From an uncultured Mycoplasmatota bacterium (GTDB taxonomy: Bacteria > Bacillota_I > Bacilli_A > RF39 > UBA660): 12,381 nucleotides of DNA. The stretch lies in the NCBI GenBank assembly GCA_947643295.1, contig CANRVM010000024.1, positions 1 through 12,381 on the forward strand, in the 5' to 3' direction. Positions 1 to 7,421 of the stretch are shown here, piece after piece. The position numbers and the translations under genes were made by a program. Below the pieces are notes generated by a model, which did no database searches, was not told where the DNA came from, and saw only the letters and a list, made by a program, of their open reading frames with translations. Every line of letters starts with the position of its first letter. Within the stretch, counting starts at the first letter, position 1.

Positions 1-18
1 AATACAAGTAAAATTTAT

Positions 19-48
19 GAAAAAAGATAACTTTTTTGAAGTTACCTT
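19..48 (-). terminator. Intrinsic terminator after tig
   Basis: On the minus strand AAGGTAAC (48-41) pairs with GTTATCTT (31-24) around a nine-base loop, giving an 8-bp stem with one G-U pair. It is followed directly by TTTT (23-20). The stem begins at the last base of the tig stop codon, so it most likely ends the tig transcript. It is AT-rich and therefore of moderate strength. Confidence 0.6.
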
Positions 49-1334
49 TATTTATTAAATTCTTTTAATAAGTCAATTGTTTTTCTCATTTCTAAATCAT
101 ATTTAATCATGTCAATACCACCAAATTGTTTTAAGAATTCATCCTTTTCCATTTGGTATTTTTCTGCTAGTAGAGAAGCTTCTTTTTCTGCTTCTTCCTC
201 TTCAACTTCTACCTTTTCAATTGCCATAATCTCTTCTAACATTAAACGGTATAACACATTAGAATAAGCTTCCTTTTCCATTTGAGACCTTAAGTCTTCT
301 TCACTAGATCTAGTAAACTGATAATATACTTCTAAACTAATTCCTTGCATCTTGATATTCTCTTCAAAACGTCTCATTAGGCGGTCTACTTCTTCATTAA
401 CCATTTCTTCAGGAATATCCACTTCTACTTGTTTTCCAATTTCTTCCAAAATAGTATCTATATATTTATTTTCTGCATCAGCTTCTTTTTGTGCTTTAAT
501 ATTTTTCTCGATTTCTTCCTCTAATTTTTCCTTGGAATCCACACCTTCCATTCCCAAATCTTCAAAGAATTCTTCATCTAACTCTCTTACTTGTTTTTCT
601 TTAATTTCATTTACTTTAACTTTAAATACTACCTCTGCACCTTTTAAATCTTCTACCCCATAGTCTTCTGGGAAAGTAAGATGAAGATCTTTTTCTTCTC
701 CAATTTTCATACCGATTACTTGCTCTTCGAAACCAGGAATAAAGGTATTAGAACCAATCTCTAATTGATAGTTTTCTCCTTTACCACCATCAAAAGCAAC
801 TCCATCTTTGAATCCTTCGAAGTCAATAACTGCAACATTTCCAAGTTCTACACTACCTTCTTCTTTCGATACTAGTTCGGTATATCTTTCAAGAACGTGA
901 GAAAGTTCATGTTCAATTTCTTCCTTTGTTACTTCAACGCTTTCTGGTTTGATATTTAATCCTTTATACTTTTTAATTTTAAGCTCTGGTTTCGTTACGA
1001 TTTTAAAAATATATTCAATTTTTTCATCATCTACACTCTTTAAATCAATTTCAGGTTGAACCACTGGTATTAACTTAGATTCTTCCATTGCTCTTTCATA
1101 TGCTTTTTGTAATAAAACATCAGCAGCTGGAAGGTAAAGTGTCTCCTTACCATAATTTTTTTCATAAATATCCCTTGGAACTTTTCCCTTACGGAATCCA
1201 TCTACTTTTGCTTCTTTTTGTTTTTCCTTAAAAGCTTGATCTAAGGCAGTCTTCCATTCTTCTCCTTCTATTTTGATTACTACCTCATGCACATTCTTCT
1301 GTTGTTCTTTTTTCTCTTCTTTTTCTTTTGCCAT
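48..1334 (-). CDS. tig: Trigger factor, ribosome-associated chaperone
   Basis: Trigger factor binds ribosomal protein L23 at the exit tunnel, shields nascent chains, and carries a peptidyl-prolyl isomerase domain. The protein is 428 aa, the usual family length. The ribosome-binding signature GFRKGKVPR is at residues 46-54. An FKBP-type PPIase domain spans about 160-245, with GNVAVIDFEGFKDG near its start and the substrate-loop stretch TFIPGFEEQVIGM. A long helical, Glu/Lys-rich C-terminal chaperone region follows. Start choice: GGAGG (1346-1342) lies seven bases before the ATG at 1334. The in-frame ATG at 1340 has no room between it and that site, so 1334 is preferred. The gene has its own promoter and terminator. 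In many Firmicutes tig precedes clpX or lon, but here the window ends before the next gene. The identification is secure. Confidence 0.97.
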   Translation of the reverse strand: MAKEKEEKKEQQKNVHEVVIKIEGEEWKTALDQAFKEKQKEAKVDGFRKGKVPRDIYEKNYGKETLYLPAADVLLQKAYERAMEESKLIPVVQPEIDLKSVDDEKIEYIFKIVTKPELKIKKYKGLNIKPESVEVTKEEIEHELSHVLERYTELVSKEEGSVELGNVAVIDFEGFKDGVAFDGGKGENYQLEIGSNTFIPGFEEQVIGMKIGEEKDLHLTFPEDYGVEDLKGAEVVFKVKVNEIKEKQVRELDEEFFEDLGMEGVDSKEKLEEEIEKNIKAQKEADAENKYIDTILEEIGKQVEVDIPEEMVNEEVDRLMRRFEENIKMQGISLEVYYQFTRSSEEDLRSQMEKEAYSNVLYRLMLEEIMAIEKVEVEEEEAEKEASLLAEKYQMEKDEFLKQFGGIDMIKYDLEMRKTIDLLKEFNK

Positions 1335-1341
1335 TTTCATA

Positions 1342-1346
1342 CCTCC
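1342..1346 (-). promoter_or_regulatory. Ribosome binding site that fixes the tig start
   Basis: GGAGG on the minus strand is seven bases from the ATG at 1334 but only one base from the in-frame ATG at 1340. The spacing selects the inner start. Confidence 0.75.
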
Positions 1347-1356
1347 AATACGTTAT

Positions 1357-1385
1357 ATTATATCTTATAAAAAAGATTAATACAA
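1357..1385 (-). promoter_or_regulatory. Candidate sigma-A promoter for tig
   Basis: On the minus strand there is a perfect TATAAT -10 (1362-1357), a 17-base spacer, and TTGTAT (1385-1380) as a partial -35 with the TTG core. It lies in the 58-base gap just after the upstream gene's stop and leaves only a short leader before the tig ribosome binding site. This makes tig a separately transcribed gene. Confidence 0.6.
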
Positions 1386-1392
1386 CTAATTT

Positions 1393-2370
1393 TCATAATT
1401 TCTTTTGCAAAGACTTGTGAACCAAAGAGGAATCAAAATCTCCAAAAGAGTTTGCCTTTTCAATTAATCTTGAAGCCAACTCTGTATTTTGTAGCCTCTT
1501 TATTAAGTCATAATAAGACAAAGCATTTGGAAACTTCTTCCTATAATCTTCTATGCTTGCGATATCCTTTTCTACTACCTGATAACCAAATTGAACGATT
1601 TTCATAATTCTCTTTTTCTTTTCTCTTTCCATTTGTTCATCGATACACTGATAAAGAATTGGATTTTTTTCCTCTGCTTGTTGATATATTTTATGAAATG
1701 CTTTTTGGCTAATTTCCTTTTCTTCTAATACCATATTTAAGGGAATATTCCTATTCTCTGCTTCCTCTATCATTACTAAAATATCAATTACTCTTAAATG
1801 ATTTCCAAAATATCTTCCAACAATATTTAGTAAACCTTCTTTTCTCTTTCTATCTAGAAATTTATTTTGAATCAAAAATGGATAAACATTCTCTTCTTGA
1901 AGACCAAACCTTAACAACGTTTGTCTCAAGGCTTCTTTATCTTCTTGCCTACTCACTAAAGCATTATAAAATGTTAAATTTCTCTTTCTTAGTTCTTCTT
2001 TGATCATAGCGACTTTTTGTGCTATTTTCTTATCATAAAATGGCAAAAATTGTTCTAAGTCATGAATAGTTGCTACTGAGATATTAGGATTTTGATAAAG
2101 AGAAGCTACTATTTTGGTACCAAAGAGATAACCAATAAAATCAAATAAATTACCTTCTTCTTTCAACCCATTTTGATAGCTTTTATAATACATAGTGTAT
2201 AACTTGGCAATGGCACTGTTATTATAAAGAAATAAATTTTTAAAATTTAGTCGGTCTTCTTTCTCGATATTATATTTGATACGATAATCAAAAGGAACCC
2301 CCTCTATTAAGTGATGAGATAAATAGCGAATATGAACTTTTTCTTCTTTAGTGGAATCTAAGTAAATCAC
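1393..2370 (-). CDS. Hypothetical protein, 325 aa, co-translated with upstream unknown gene
   Basis: I do not recognise this family. The protein appears soluble: it has no signal peptide and no membrane segment, and it is rich in Lys, Glu and Leu. Its pattern suggests a mostly alpha-helical fold built from several short helical units, with a basic and acidic stretch near residues 240-255 (MEREKKKRIMK). The start is GTG at 2370, which overlaps the TGA stop of the preceding gene as GTGA. The only ribosome-binding-like sequence upstream is weak, so translation is probably coupled to the upstream gene. The gene ends in TGA immediately before the tig promoter. Base composition matches its neighbours and gives no sign of recent transfer. 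No catalytic motif is visible and no function is proposed. It is most likely a partner of the 250-aa protein encoded just upstream. Confidence 0.8.
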   Translation of the reverse strand: MIYLDSTKEEKVHIRYLSHHLIEGVPFDYRIKYNIEKEDRLNFKNLFLYNNSAIAKLYTMYYKSYQNGLKEEGNLFDFIGYLFGTKIVASLYQNPNISVATIHDLEQFLPFYDKKIAQKVAMIKEELRKRNLTFYNALVSRQEDKEALRQTLLRFGLQEENVYPFLIQNKFLDRKRKEGLLNIVGRYFGNHLRVIDILVMIEEAENRNIPLNMVLEEKEISQKAFHKIYQQAEEKNPILYQCIDEQMEREKKKRIMKIVQFGYQVVEKDIASIEDYRKKFPNALSYYDLIKRLQNTELASRLIEKANSFGDFDSSLVHKSLQKKL

Positions 2371-3119
2371 TCACATGCCATCTTAAAACGTGGGTTAAGA
2401 TAAGGTATTTTGCTTACTTCTTCTATCGTAAACTCCTTAAATGCCTCTAAGTGGTCTTTGATATATTCAATCATTCTATCTTCTTTTGATAAGATATGGA
2501 TAGAAAAAACAAGATTTTGATTTGGATTCCATTTATTAGAATAGCCATATAACTTTTTAAGGTTGGGTAATACTCTTAAAGAAAGACTACAAAGTTCTTG
2601 AAAATCAGGACACTCTAAAGACTCCATTGAAAAAATTGTATTTATTCCACTCCTATCATTATAAGATTTAAAAAGTCTATGAACCATGGTATCATCGCTT
2701 AGATTTCGATAATTATAATAGTAACACAAATAGTACATCAACAATTCATTCTGATTATTTTCTTTTCGAAAAGAAAGGTTATTTACTTTCATAGAAAAGG
2801 TAGAAGATAAATTTTCTTGGTCTAATTTATAAAAGAAATCTAAAAAACTAATAGAACTATTTTTTAAAGATTCTAGTACAGGAATAGATTTTTCTTTCTT
2901 TTCAAGGAGAAAAGTCCCAATATCCGTGTAAAGATACACAACATTTTCCTCTACTTTGTAATCTTTTATATTAACTTGAAAGTTTAAATCTCTATCTTCT
3001 ATATGATCTAATAAATGAATTTTTAATTCATCGGTTAATCGAGCATTTCTCCAAATACTATTTTCTTCATAATGACAATATAATTCATCTAGTGTTTTTA
3101 GAAATTCTTCATTTGTCAT
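2367..3119 (-). CDS. Hypothetical protein, 250 aa, first gene of an orphan pair
   Basis: I do not recognise this family. The protein appears cytosolic, with no membrane segment or signal peptide. It is rich in Asn, Tyr, Leu and Ser, and its middle carries the aromatic run LLMYYLCYYYNYRN (about residues 126-139). The ATG at 3119 follows a purine-rich GGGGGA (3133-3128) at a suitable distance, which is an imperfect ribosome binding site. The gene begins just after the strong greA terminator, so it should have its own transcription start, but I could not find a convincing -35/-10 pair in the 34 bases available. Its stop overlaps the GTG start of the next gene by four bases, so the two form a translationally coupled pair lying between greA and tig. 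No function is proposed. Confidence 0.8.
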   Translation of the reverse strand: MTNEEFLKTLDELYCHYEENSIWRNARLTDELKIHLLDHIEDRDLNFQVNIKDYKVEENVVYLYTDIGTFLLEKKEKSIPVLESLKNSSISFLDFFYKLDQENLSSTFSMKVNNLSFRKENNQNELLMYYLCYYYNYRNLSDDTMVHRLFKSYNDRSGINTIFSMESLECPDFQELCSLSLRVLPNLKKLYGYSNKWNPNQNLVFSIHILSKEDRMIEYIKDHLEAFKEFTIEEVSKIPYLNPRFKMACE

Positions 3120-3153
3120 TTTACCATTCCCCCTTTATGATAAAATAGGATAT

Positions 3154-3184
3154 AAAAATCTCATTAATTACCTAACTAATGAGA
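3154..3184 (-). terminator. Strong intrinsic terminator after greA
   Basis: On the minus strand TCTCATTAGTT (3184-3174) pairs with AATTAATGAGA (3169-3159) around the tetraloop AGGT. This gives an 11-bp stem with one G-U pair, followed at once by TTTTT (3158-3154). It is the clearest terminator in the window and separates greA from the orphan pair downstream. Confidence 0.85.
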
Positions 3185-3195
3185 CTCCCATTAAA

Positions 3196-3669
3196 TTATT
3201 TAATTTCTGTTATTTCTACTTGATATGAACCATTTGGAGATTCTACTGTTACAACATCTCCCACTTTATGATCAAGTAATGCTTGTGCAATAGGTGATTC
3301 ATTTGATATCTTGCTTTCGAATGGATCAGCCTCATGACTACCTACAATCTTGTATTCATCTTCTTCATCATCGTCATCTACATATTTAATAGAAACGGTT
3401 GTTCCTAAAGAAACTTTATCTGTATCTGTTTTTGTAATAATAGATACATTTTCAAGCATCTTTTCAATTGTTTGAATTCTTCCTTCAATAACAGCTTGTT
3501 CATTTCTGGCAGCATCATAATCTGCATTTTCAGATAAATCACCTAATGATCTAGCCTCTTTAATTGCTTGTATATTTTCAGGACGCCTTACATTAATTAA
3601 ATTGTCAAGTTCCTTTTTTAATTCATCTAAACCTTCTTGTGTTAAGTAAACTATTTTCTTGTTTGACAT
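3196..3669 (-). CDS. greA: Transcription elongation factor GreA
   Basis: GreA enters the secondary channel of RNA polymerase and stimulates cleavage of backtracked transcripts. The protein is 157 aa, the standard length. The N-terminal coiled coil (about 1-75) carries the tip motif LGDLSENADYDAARNEQ (residues 42-58), including Asp44 and Glu47, which correspond to the acidic tip residues of the family. The C-terminal FKBP-like domain (about 85-157) contains ESPIAQALLDHKVGD, the usual GreA signature region. An unusually acidic insert, DDDDEED, lies at residues 98-104. Start choice: a GTG at 3678 is part of the ribosome binding site GAGGTG (3681-3676), so the ATG at 3669, six bases further on, is the real start. 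greA is preceded by two candidate promoters and ended by a strong hairpin. Readthrough from the dNTPase gene is also possible because no terminator was seen there. Confidence 0.97.
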   Translation of the reverse strand: MSNKKIVYLTQEGLDELKKELDNLINVRRPENIQAIKEARSLGDLSENADYDAARNEQAVIEGRIQTIEKMLENVSIITKTDTDKVSLGTTVSIKYVDDDDEEDEYKIVGSHEADPFESKISNESPIAQALLDHKVGDVVTVESPNGSYQVEITEIK

Positions 3670-3675
3670 TTTCTT

Positions 3676-3681
3676 CACCTC
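3676..3681 (-). promoter_or_regulatory. Ribosome binding site that fixes the greA start
   Basis: GAGGTG on the minus strand is six bases from the ATG at 3669. The in-frame GTG at 3678 is contained in this site and so cannot serve as the start. Confidence 0.75.
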
Positions 3682-3700
3682 ATTATATTAATCGCAATAC

Positions 3701-3729
3701 ATAATACTATAAATAAACTTTTTTGTCAA
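3701..3729 (-). promoter_or_regulatory. Sigma-A promoter for greA (proximal)
   Basis: On the minus strand there is a perfect TTGACA -35 (3729-3724), a 17-base spacer and TATTAT as the -10 (3706-3701). It predicts a start near 3694 and a leader of about 25 bases before the greA ATG. It is the best consensus match in the window. Confidence 0.8.
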
Positions 3730-3753
3730 TTTATATTTATTAAATACTTGCAT

Positions 3754-3782
3754 ATTATAACATATTTTTTCTAAAAATTCAA
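3754..3782 (-). promoter_or_regulatory. Second candidate promoter for greA (distal)
   Basis: On the minus strand TTGAAT (3782-3777), a 17-base spacer and a perfect TATAAT (3759-3754) are preceded by the extended -10 element TGT. It begins a few bases after the stop of the dNTPase gene and lies about 53 bases upstream of the proximal promoter, so greA may be served by tandem promoters. Confidence 0.6.
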
Positions 3783-3786
3783 TATG

Positions 3787-4917
3787 CTATCTGTAATGTT
3801 TTTCTATTTCATGTAAGAAAAGTTCGTCAGTCATTCCACTAATAAAATCAATTACCATTCTTTCTTTACTAGTAGTTTCTATATATTCTTTACTCTGATA
3901 CGATAAAAAGATTTGATAAATAATATTTTCCTTGTCTTCTTTTTTGATTGCTTCTAAATAATAATCATAAATACATCTCATACCTTTTCTATAATAATCA
4001 ATCTCTTTTTTAGTTAGAGACTTCAAATAAATATTTTGATAATTAAACTCTTTTAAATTAAATAAAGCATGATAAACTTTATCACTTAATTTTATATATG
4101 GTTTATCCATACTTTCCTCTACAATATCCAAGATTAAGTTATTAATGATATCCCTGTTATTACATCCTAATACATCTGTAATATTTTTAGGTAACGATTC
4201 TCTTTTAAAAAGTCCTAAATTAATCGCGTCTTCAATATCTCTTCCAATATAGGCGATAATATCAGAAATACGAACCACACAACCTTCCATAGTCATGGGA
4301 TGATACTTTTTTGATATTTCTATATCAAAATAACTTTCCTCATATTCTCTTAAAAATTCTTCTTTTGTTTTATCAATTGGTTCATATTTTGATTCTAGCA
4401 TTTCTCCATTATGACAGAAGATACCATCTAGGGTCTGTATGGTTAAATTAAGACCTTCTCCATCATGGTCGACACTTCTAAACTCTCTTACTCCTTGAAT
4501 ATTATGCGCAAAAAACTGATTTAATTCTTTCTTTGATATTTCATTTAATAAGTCTTCTCCCGTGTGACCAAGCGGAGTGTGCCCAATATCATGGCCTAAG
4601 GCAATTGCCTCTATTAAATCTTCGTTTAGTTTTAAAGCTCTTCCTATCGTTCTTGCTACTTTTGAAACTAGTTGTACGTGTACCATTCTTTTACTAATAT
4701 GGTCATTTTCTTTAAAGGAATAAACTTGTGTCTTATCCGAATATCTCGTATAACTTAAAGAATGAATAATGCGGTCCACATCTCTAGAAAAAGGAGTTCT
4801 GAAATCACTTCTCTCCTCCTCTTTTTCTCGAATCGCATCACCACTTCTTGTTGCATATTCTGAAAGAAGTTGTTCCTGCTTTAAAAAGTTATCTTTTGCT
4901 TTTTCTAAATTTTTCAT
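3787..4917 (-). CDS. HD-domain dNTP triphosphohydrolase (dGTPase-like)
   Basis: Members of this HD family hydrolyse dNTPs to deoxynucleosides plus tripolyphosphate and help set dNTP pools. The metal-binding HD residues are visible: His80 (in KRMVHVQLVS), His109-Asp110 (in ALGHDIGHTPLGHTGE) and Asp219 (in RISDIIAYIGRDIEDA). The N-terminal RDVDRIIHSLSYTRYSDKTQVY matches the conserved family stretch usually read as RIIHS..FRRL..KTQV. The length of 376 aa fits the shorter Gram-positive type. The start is ATG 4917; a purine-rich GGGAAG lies farther upstream than usual, so initiation may be weak. The gene is 34 bases after the 129-aa unknown and upstream of greA, with no terminator in between. In B. 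subtilis the position between the U32 genes and greA holds udk, so this gene occupies a different slot. The family is clear, but the preferred nucleotide cannot be read from sequence. Confidence 0.88.
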   Translation of the reverse strand: MKNLEKAKDNFLKQEQLLSEYATRSGDAIREKEEERSDFRTPFSRDVDRIIHSLSYTRYSDKTQVYSFKENDHISKRMVHVQLVSKVARTIGRALKLNEDLIEAIALGHDIGHTPLGHTGEDLLNEISKKELNQFFAHNIQGVREFRSVDHDGEGLNLTIQTLDGIFCHNGEMLESKYEPIDKTKEEFLREYEESYFDIEISKKYHPMTMEGCVVRISDIIAYIGRDIEDAINLGLFKRESLPKNITDVLGCNNRDIINNLILDIVEESMDKPYIKLSDKVYHALFNLKEFNYQNIYLKSLTKKEIDYYRKGMRCIYDYYLEAIKKEDKENIIYQIFLSYQSKEYIETTSKERMVIDFISGMTDELFLHEIEKHYR

Positions 4918-4951
4918 AAAACGTTAGCCACTTCCCTTTTGAAATAAATTC

Positions 4952-5341
4952 TTATTTTCTTCTTCCTATTGTCTTTTGATATGGCTCTTTGTTAGGTTCT
5001 GCGACCATCTCTTGACAGCATTGATATACTCTAGATTGATTTAAATTCGCAAGCCATTTTTCATAATAGTCTTCGGATACTTGCTTTTTATCTGTTAAAT
5101 CCTTTTGATAAACAAATAGACAAAATCCATATTCCGCCATTTGATCTTGATTCACTTTGATAAGTCCTTGTATATTCTGTCTTTGTTTTTGAACAGAAAT
5201 TGGTACTCCTGTATTTGGTTCTATTGCTCTCCAAAATCTTTTTGGTTTTGCTATGATACCTTTTCCAAGTTTTTCAATCTCTATAAATGGTTTCCCATTA
5301 ACTATGGTAGCCTTATAAACTGGTACTTTATAATATTTCAT
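4952..5341 (-). CDS. Hypothetical protein, 129 aa
   Basis: I do not recognise this small protein. It is basic and apparently cytosolic, with no membrane segment. The N-terminal half looks beta-rich (KYYKVPVYKATIVNGKPFIEIEKL) and is followed by the basic stretch KPKRFWRAI. A Cys-Cys pair (YQCCQE) lies near residues 107-108, and the C-terminus is basic (KTIGRRK). The ATG at 5341 has a good ribosome binding site (AAGGAAG) and lies inside the end of trhP2, a 14-base overlap, so the two are probably translated together. The tight coupling to trhP2 suggests a role linked to tRNA or RNA, but that is inference from position alone. It is a plausible real gene because overlap, spacing and codon use match its neighbours. 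Confidence 0.72.
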   Translation of the reverse strand: MKYYKVPVYKATIVNGKPFIEIEKLGKGIIAKPKRFWRAIEPNTGVPISVQKQRQNIQGLIKVNQDQMAEYGFCLFVYQKDLTDKKQVSEDYYEKWLANLNQSRVYQCCQEMVAEPNKEPYQKTIGRRK

Positions 5342-6533
5342 TTTCTTCCTTCTTTCTTAATAGTCTTATCATTGAATACAAATCAATTTCCATGTCCGTA
5401 TTTAAGTAAATATAATACACCTCATCTGGATGATTTGCAACTCTAACTTCGCATTTTTCTTTATCAAATAGCTTTTCTACGACAAATTGTATTTCTTCTC
5501 CTTTTGGAGTAAATAATTCAACAGAGTCTCCTACTTCAAAGTAATTTCGTTCTAAGATTTTGATTTGTTTTTCTTCTTTATCATACTCTATTACCTGCCC
5601 CAAATAATCTTGATTGGATACTTCACTTCTTCCAGTGTAATACTGATCGGTAGCATCTGCTTCTTTGTCAAAGTAATGAGAAGAAGTCTCACGATTGGCA
5701 ACTCGTGATAAAATATCTTCTTGCCTTTTTAAAAACTCTTCTGTTAATTCATTTTGATAATAAGCATCAATTATTTTTCGGTAGGCTCCTACTACTACCG
5801 CCAAATAGTAAAGAGAACGCATTCTTCCTTCTATTTTTAGACTGGTAACTCCAATTTCAATTAAATCCTTAATATGAGAAGCCATATTCAAATCTTTTGT
5901 TGCCAAAGTAAAGTCTTTTTCCTCTTCGCTTTGAAAGCTAAAACGACAAACTTGACTACAGCCTCCACGATTGGCATCTCTTCCCGTTACATAATTGGAT
6001 AAAGCACATCTTCCACTAAAGCAAGTACACATAGCTCCATGAATAAAAACTTCGATATCCATTTTTGTTTTCTCTATAATTTCTTTGATTTCCTCTTTCG
6101 ATAATTCTCTTGCTAACACCACTCGATTGATTCCTTGTTTTTGTAAAAATAAAATCGATTCATAATTCGTGGTAGAGTTCTGTGTTGATAAATGAACTTC
6201 TACTTCTTTATAATTTTCTTTGATATGATGGATTAAGAAAGGATCACTAATGATAAAAGCATCAATTCCACATGCCACTACATCTTTTATGTATTGAAAC
6301 ACCCCTTCCATATCTTCATTATGAAAAATGATATTTAAAGTCAAATAAACTTTTTTTCCTAGATGATGAGCATAAGTAGCAGCTTCTTGTATCTCTTCTA
6401 ATGAAAAGTTAGTAGCATTCGCACGTAAACCATACTTTTCTCCACCAAAATAGACGGCATCTGCACCATATAAAAAATCTATCTTTAATCTTTCTAAATC
6501 GCCAGCTGGCGCTAGTAATTCTACTTTTCCCAT
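5328..6533 (-). CDS. trhP2: U32-family tRNA 5-hydroxyuridine synthesis protein (TrhP2/YrrO-like)
   Basis: This belongs to the family annotated as peptidase U32. B. subtilis YrrN/YrrO (TrhP1/TrhP2) and E. coli YegQ are known to be needed for prephenate-dependent 5-hydroxyuridine at wobble position 34 of tRNA. The 401-aa protein begins with the typical KVELLAPAGDLERLKIDFL and GADAVYFGG. The U32 signature EVFIHGAMCTCFSGRCALSN is at 161-180, and GGCSQVCRF follows at 190-198. Cys169, Cys176, Cys192 and Cys196 form the C-x6-C ... C-x3-C pattern that holds a 4Fe-4S cluster in related proteins. SLKIEGRMRS and a beta-rich C-terminal domain (about 310-390) follow. The start is ATG 6533 with AGGTG seven bases upstream, one base after the trhP1 stop. 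The family is secure. The paralogue name rests on the paired gene order. Confidence 0.9.
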   Translation of the reverse strand: MGKVELLAPAGDLERLKIDFLYGADAVYFGGEKYGLRANATNFSLEEIQEAATYAHHLGKKVYLTLNIIFHNEDMEGVFQYIKDVVACGIDAFIISDPFLIHHIKENYKEVEVHLSTQNSTTNYESILFLQKQGINRVVLARELSKEEIKEIIEKTKMDIEVFIHGAMCTCFSGRCALSNYVTGRDANRGGCSQVCRFSFQSEEEKDFTLATKDLNMASHIKDLIEIGVTSLKIEGRMRSLYYLAVVVGAYRKIIDAYYQNELTEEFLKRQEDILSRVANRETSSHYFDKEADATDQYYTGRSEVSNQDYLGQVIEYDKEEKQIKILERNYFEVGDSVELFTPKGEEIQFVVEKLFDKEKCEVRVANHPDEVYYIYLNTDMEIDLYSMIRLLRKKEENEIL

Positions 6534-6534
6534 A

Positions 6535-7410
6535 CTACTTCACCTTATATATTGTTTTCTTAAAAAAGAAACCAGTATCTTCTCCTAATAAATCCCTTTG
6601 CTGATGGAGAAAGATTTCTTTTTCTTCTTCGGTTAAATAATCATACTGTTTTATATAATTTACTACCTTTTCTACTGCTTGAAAAAAGATATTAGAATCA
6701 ATTAAATTACTATCTAGTAAAACATAATCAATATCATGCTTTATCAATTTATCTAAAACTTCACATCCATTTAAGATACTTTTCTTATAAAACGTAACCG
6801 CGTCTTTCTTTTCCTCTATGAGAAAATCTCCTCCTGATTTTTCATGAATAACTAGTTCTTTTTTTACACTCTTTCCTAAATCCTGATAGTAATTGGAAAG
6901 AAGTTTCCTTTTTGATGTTGCAACAGATGGTATGGCAATCAAGGGAACTATCGTTTTTATAGGAGATTTCTCCTTGATTTCTATTATTTCTTCTAGAGTA
7001 ATTTCTTTGGAAAGAAGAGCATATTTAACATGATTCTGATAGTAATAGTTACAAGTATTATAGTTTGTTACCATATGTGTTTGTGCCCACACTAAATCAA
7101 ATGTTAACTTTAGCTTTTCTTTTAATGATATGATTGCTTGATCATAGAAAAGTACAGCATCTATTCCACTAGAGGCTAATTCTTTTAGTATTTTTTTTAA
7201 TGGTTCTATTTCATGATTCTTTATATTTTTATTGATACTAACAAATAGATGAATGTCTGGATATTGACTCTTTATTTCTTTTATATCGTTTATGGTAAAG
7301 TAACAATTACTTTCTGTTGCATAATCTTTTAGGGAAAACAAAAAATTCTCAATCCCTAACTTTCTATAAAAATCAATATTTTTGCTACTTGGTTTTATTA
7401 ATACTTGCAT
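6535..7410 (-). CDS. trhP1: Divergent U32-family protein (TrhP1/YrrN-like), Cys motif lost
   Basis: This 291-aa protein is the likely small partner of trhP2. It aligns without gaps to its neighbour across the U32 signature: VLARELSKEEI matches ALLSKEITLEEI, and IHGAMCTCFSGRCALSNYV matches LIAIPSVATSKRKLLSNYY (about residues 158-176). The SKRKLL...NYY stretch is, from memory, typical of the short YrrN-type subunit, as are the Gly-rich KSGGDF segment and the C-terminal TGFFFKKTIYKVK. The His, Gly and Cys residues of the signature are replaced, so no Fe-S cluster site is visible. Start choice: the in-frame GTG at 7419 lies in the ribosome binding site AGGTGAGG (7421-7414), so the ATG at 7410 is preferred. 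It directly follows the NlpC/P60 gene and is one base from trhP2. It probably works as a non-catalytic partner. This is inference. Confidence 0.78.
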   Translation of the reverse strand: MQVLIKPSSKNIDFYRKLGIENFLFSLKDYATESNCYFTINDIKEIKSQYPDIHLFVSINKNIKNHEIEPLKKILKELASSGIDAVLFYDQAIISLKEKLKLTFDLVWAQTHMVTNYNTCNYYYQNHVKYALLSKEITLEEIIEIKEKSPIKTIVPLIAIPSVATSKRKLLSNYYQDLGKSVKKELVIHEKSGGDFLIEEKKDAVTFYKKSILNGCEVLDKLIKHDIDYVLLDSNLIDSNIFFQAVEKVVNYIKQYDYLTEEEKEIFLHQQRDLLGEDTGFFFKKTIYKVK

Positions 7411-7413
7411 ATA

Positions 7414-7421
7414 CCTCACCT
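7414..7421 (-). promoter_or_regulatory. Ribosome binding site that fixes the trhP1 start
   Basis: AGGTGAGG on the minus strand overlaps the stop codon of the NlpC/P60 gene. Its AGGTG part is six bases from the ATG at 7410. The GTG at 7419 lies within it and is rejected as a start. Confidence 0.7.

Noticed and set aside
352..663. Plus-strand open frame of 103 codons
   Set aside because: It lies entirely opposite tig. Its Ser/Phe-rich, low-complexity product is the expected antisense of a Glu/Lys-rich gene, and it has no ribosome binding site.
3757..3786. Hairpin CATATT/AATATG after the dNTPase gene as a terminator
   Set aside because: The stem is short and AT-only, no T run follows, and it overlaps a better promoter candidate.
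5141..5446. Plus-strand open frame of 101 codons
   Set aside because: It is antisense to the 129-aa gene and the end of trhP2. The composition (Phe, Tyr, Trp, Ser) is typical of an AT-rich shadow frame.
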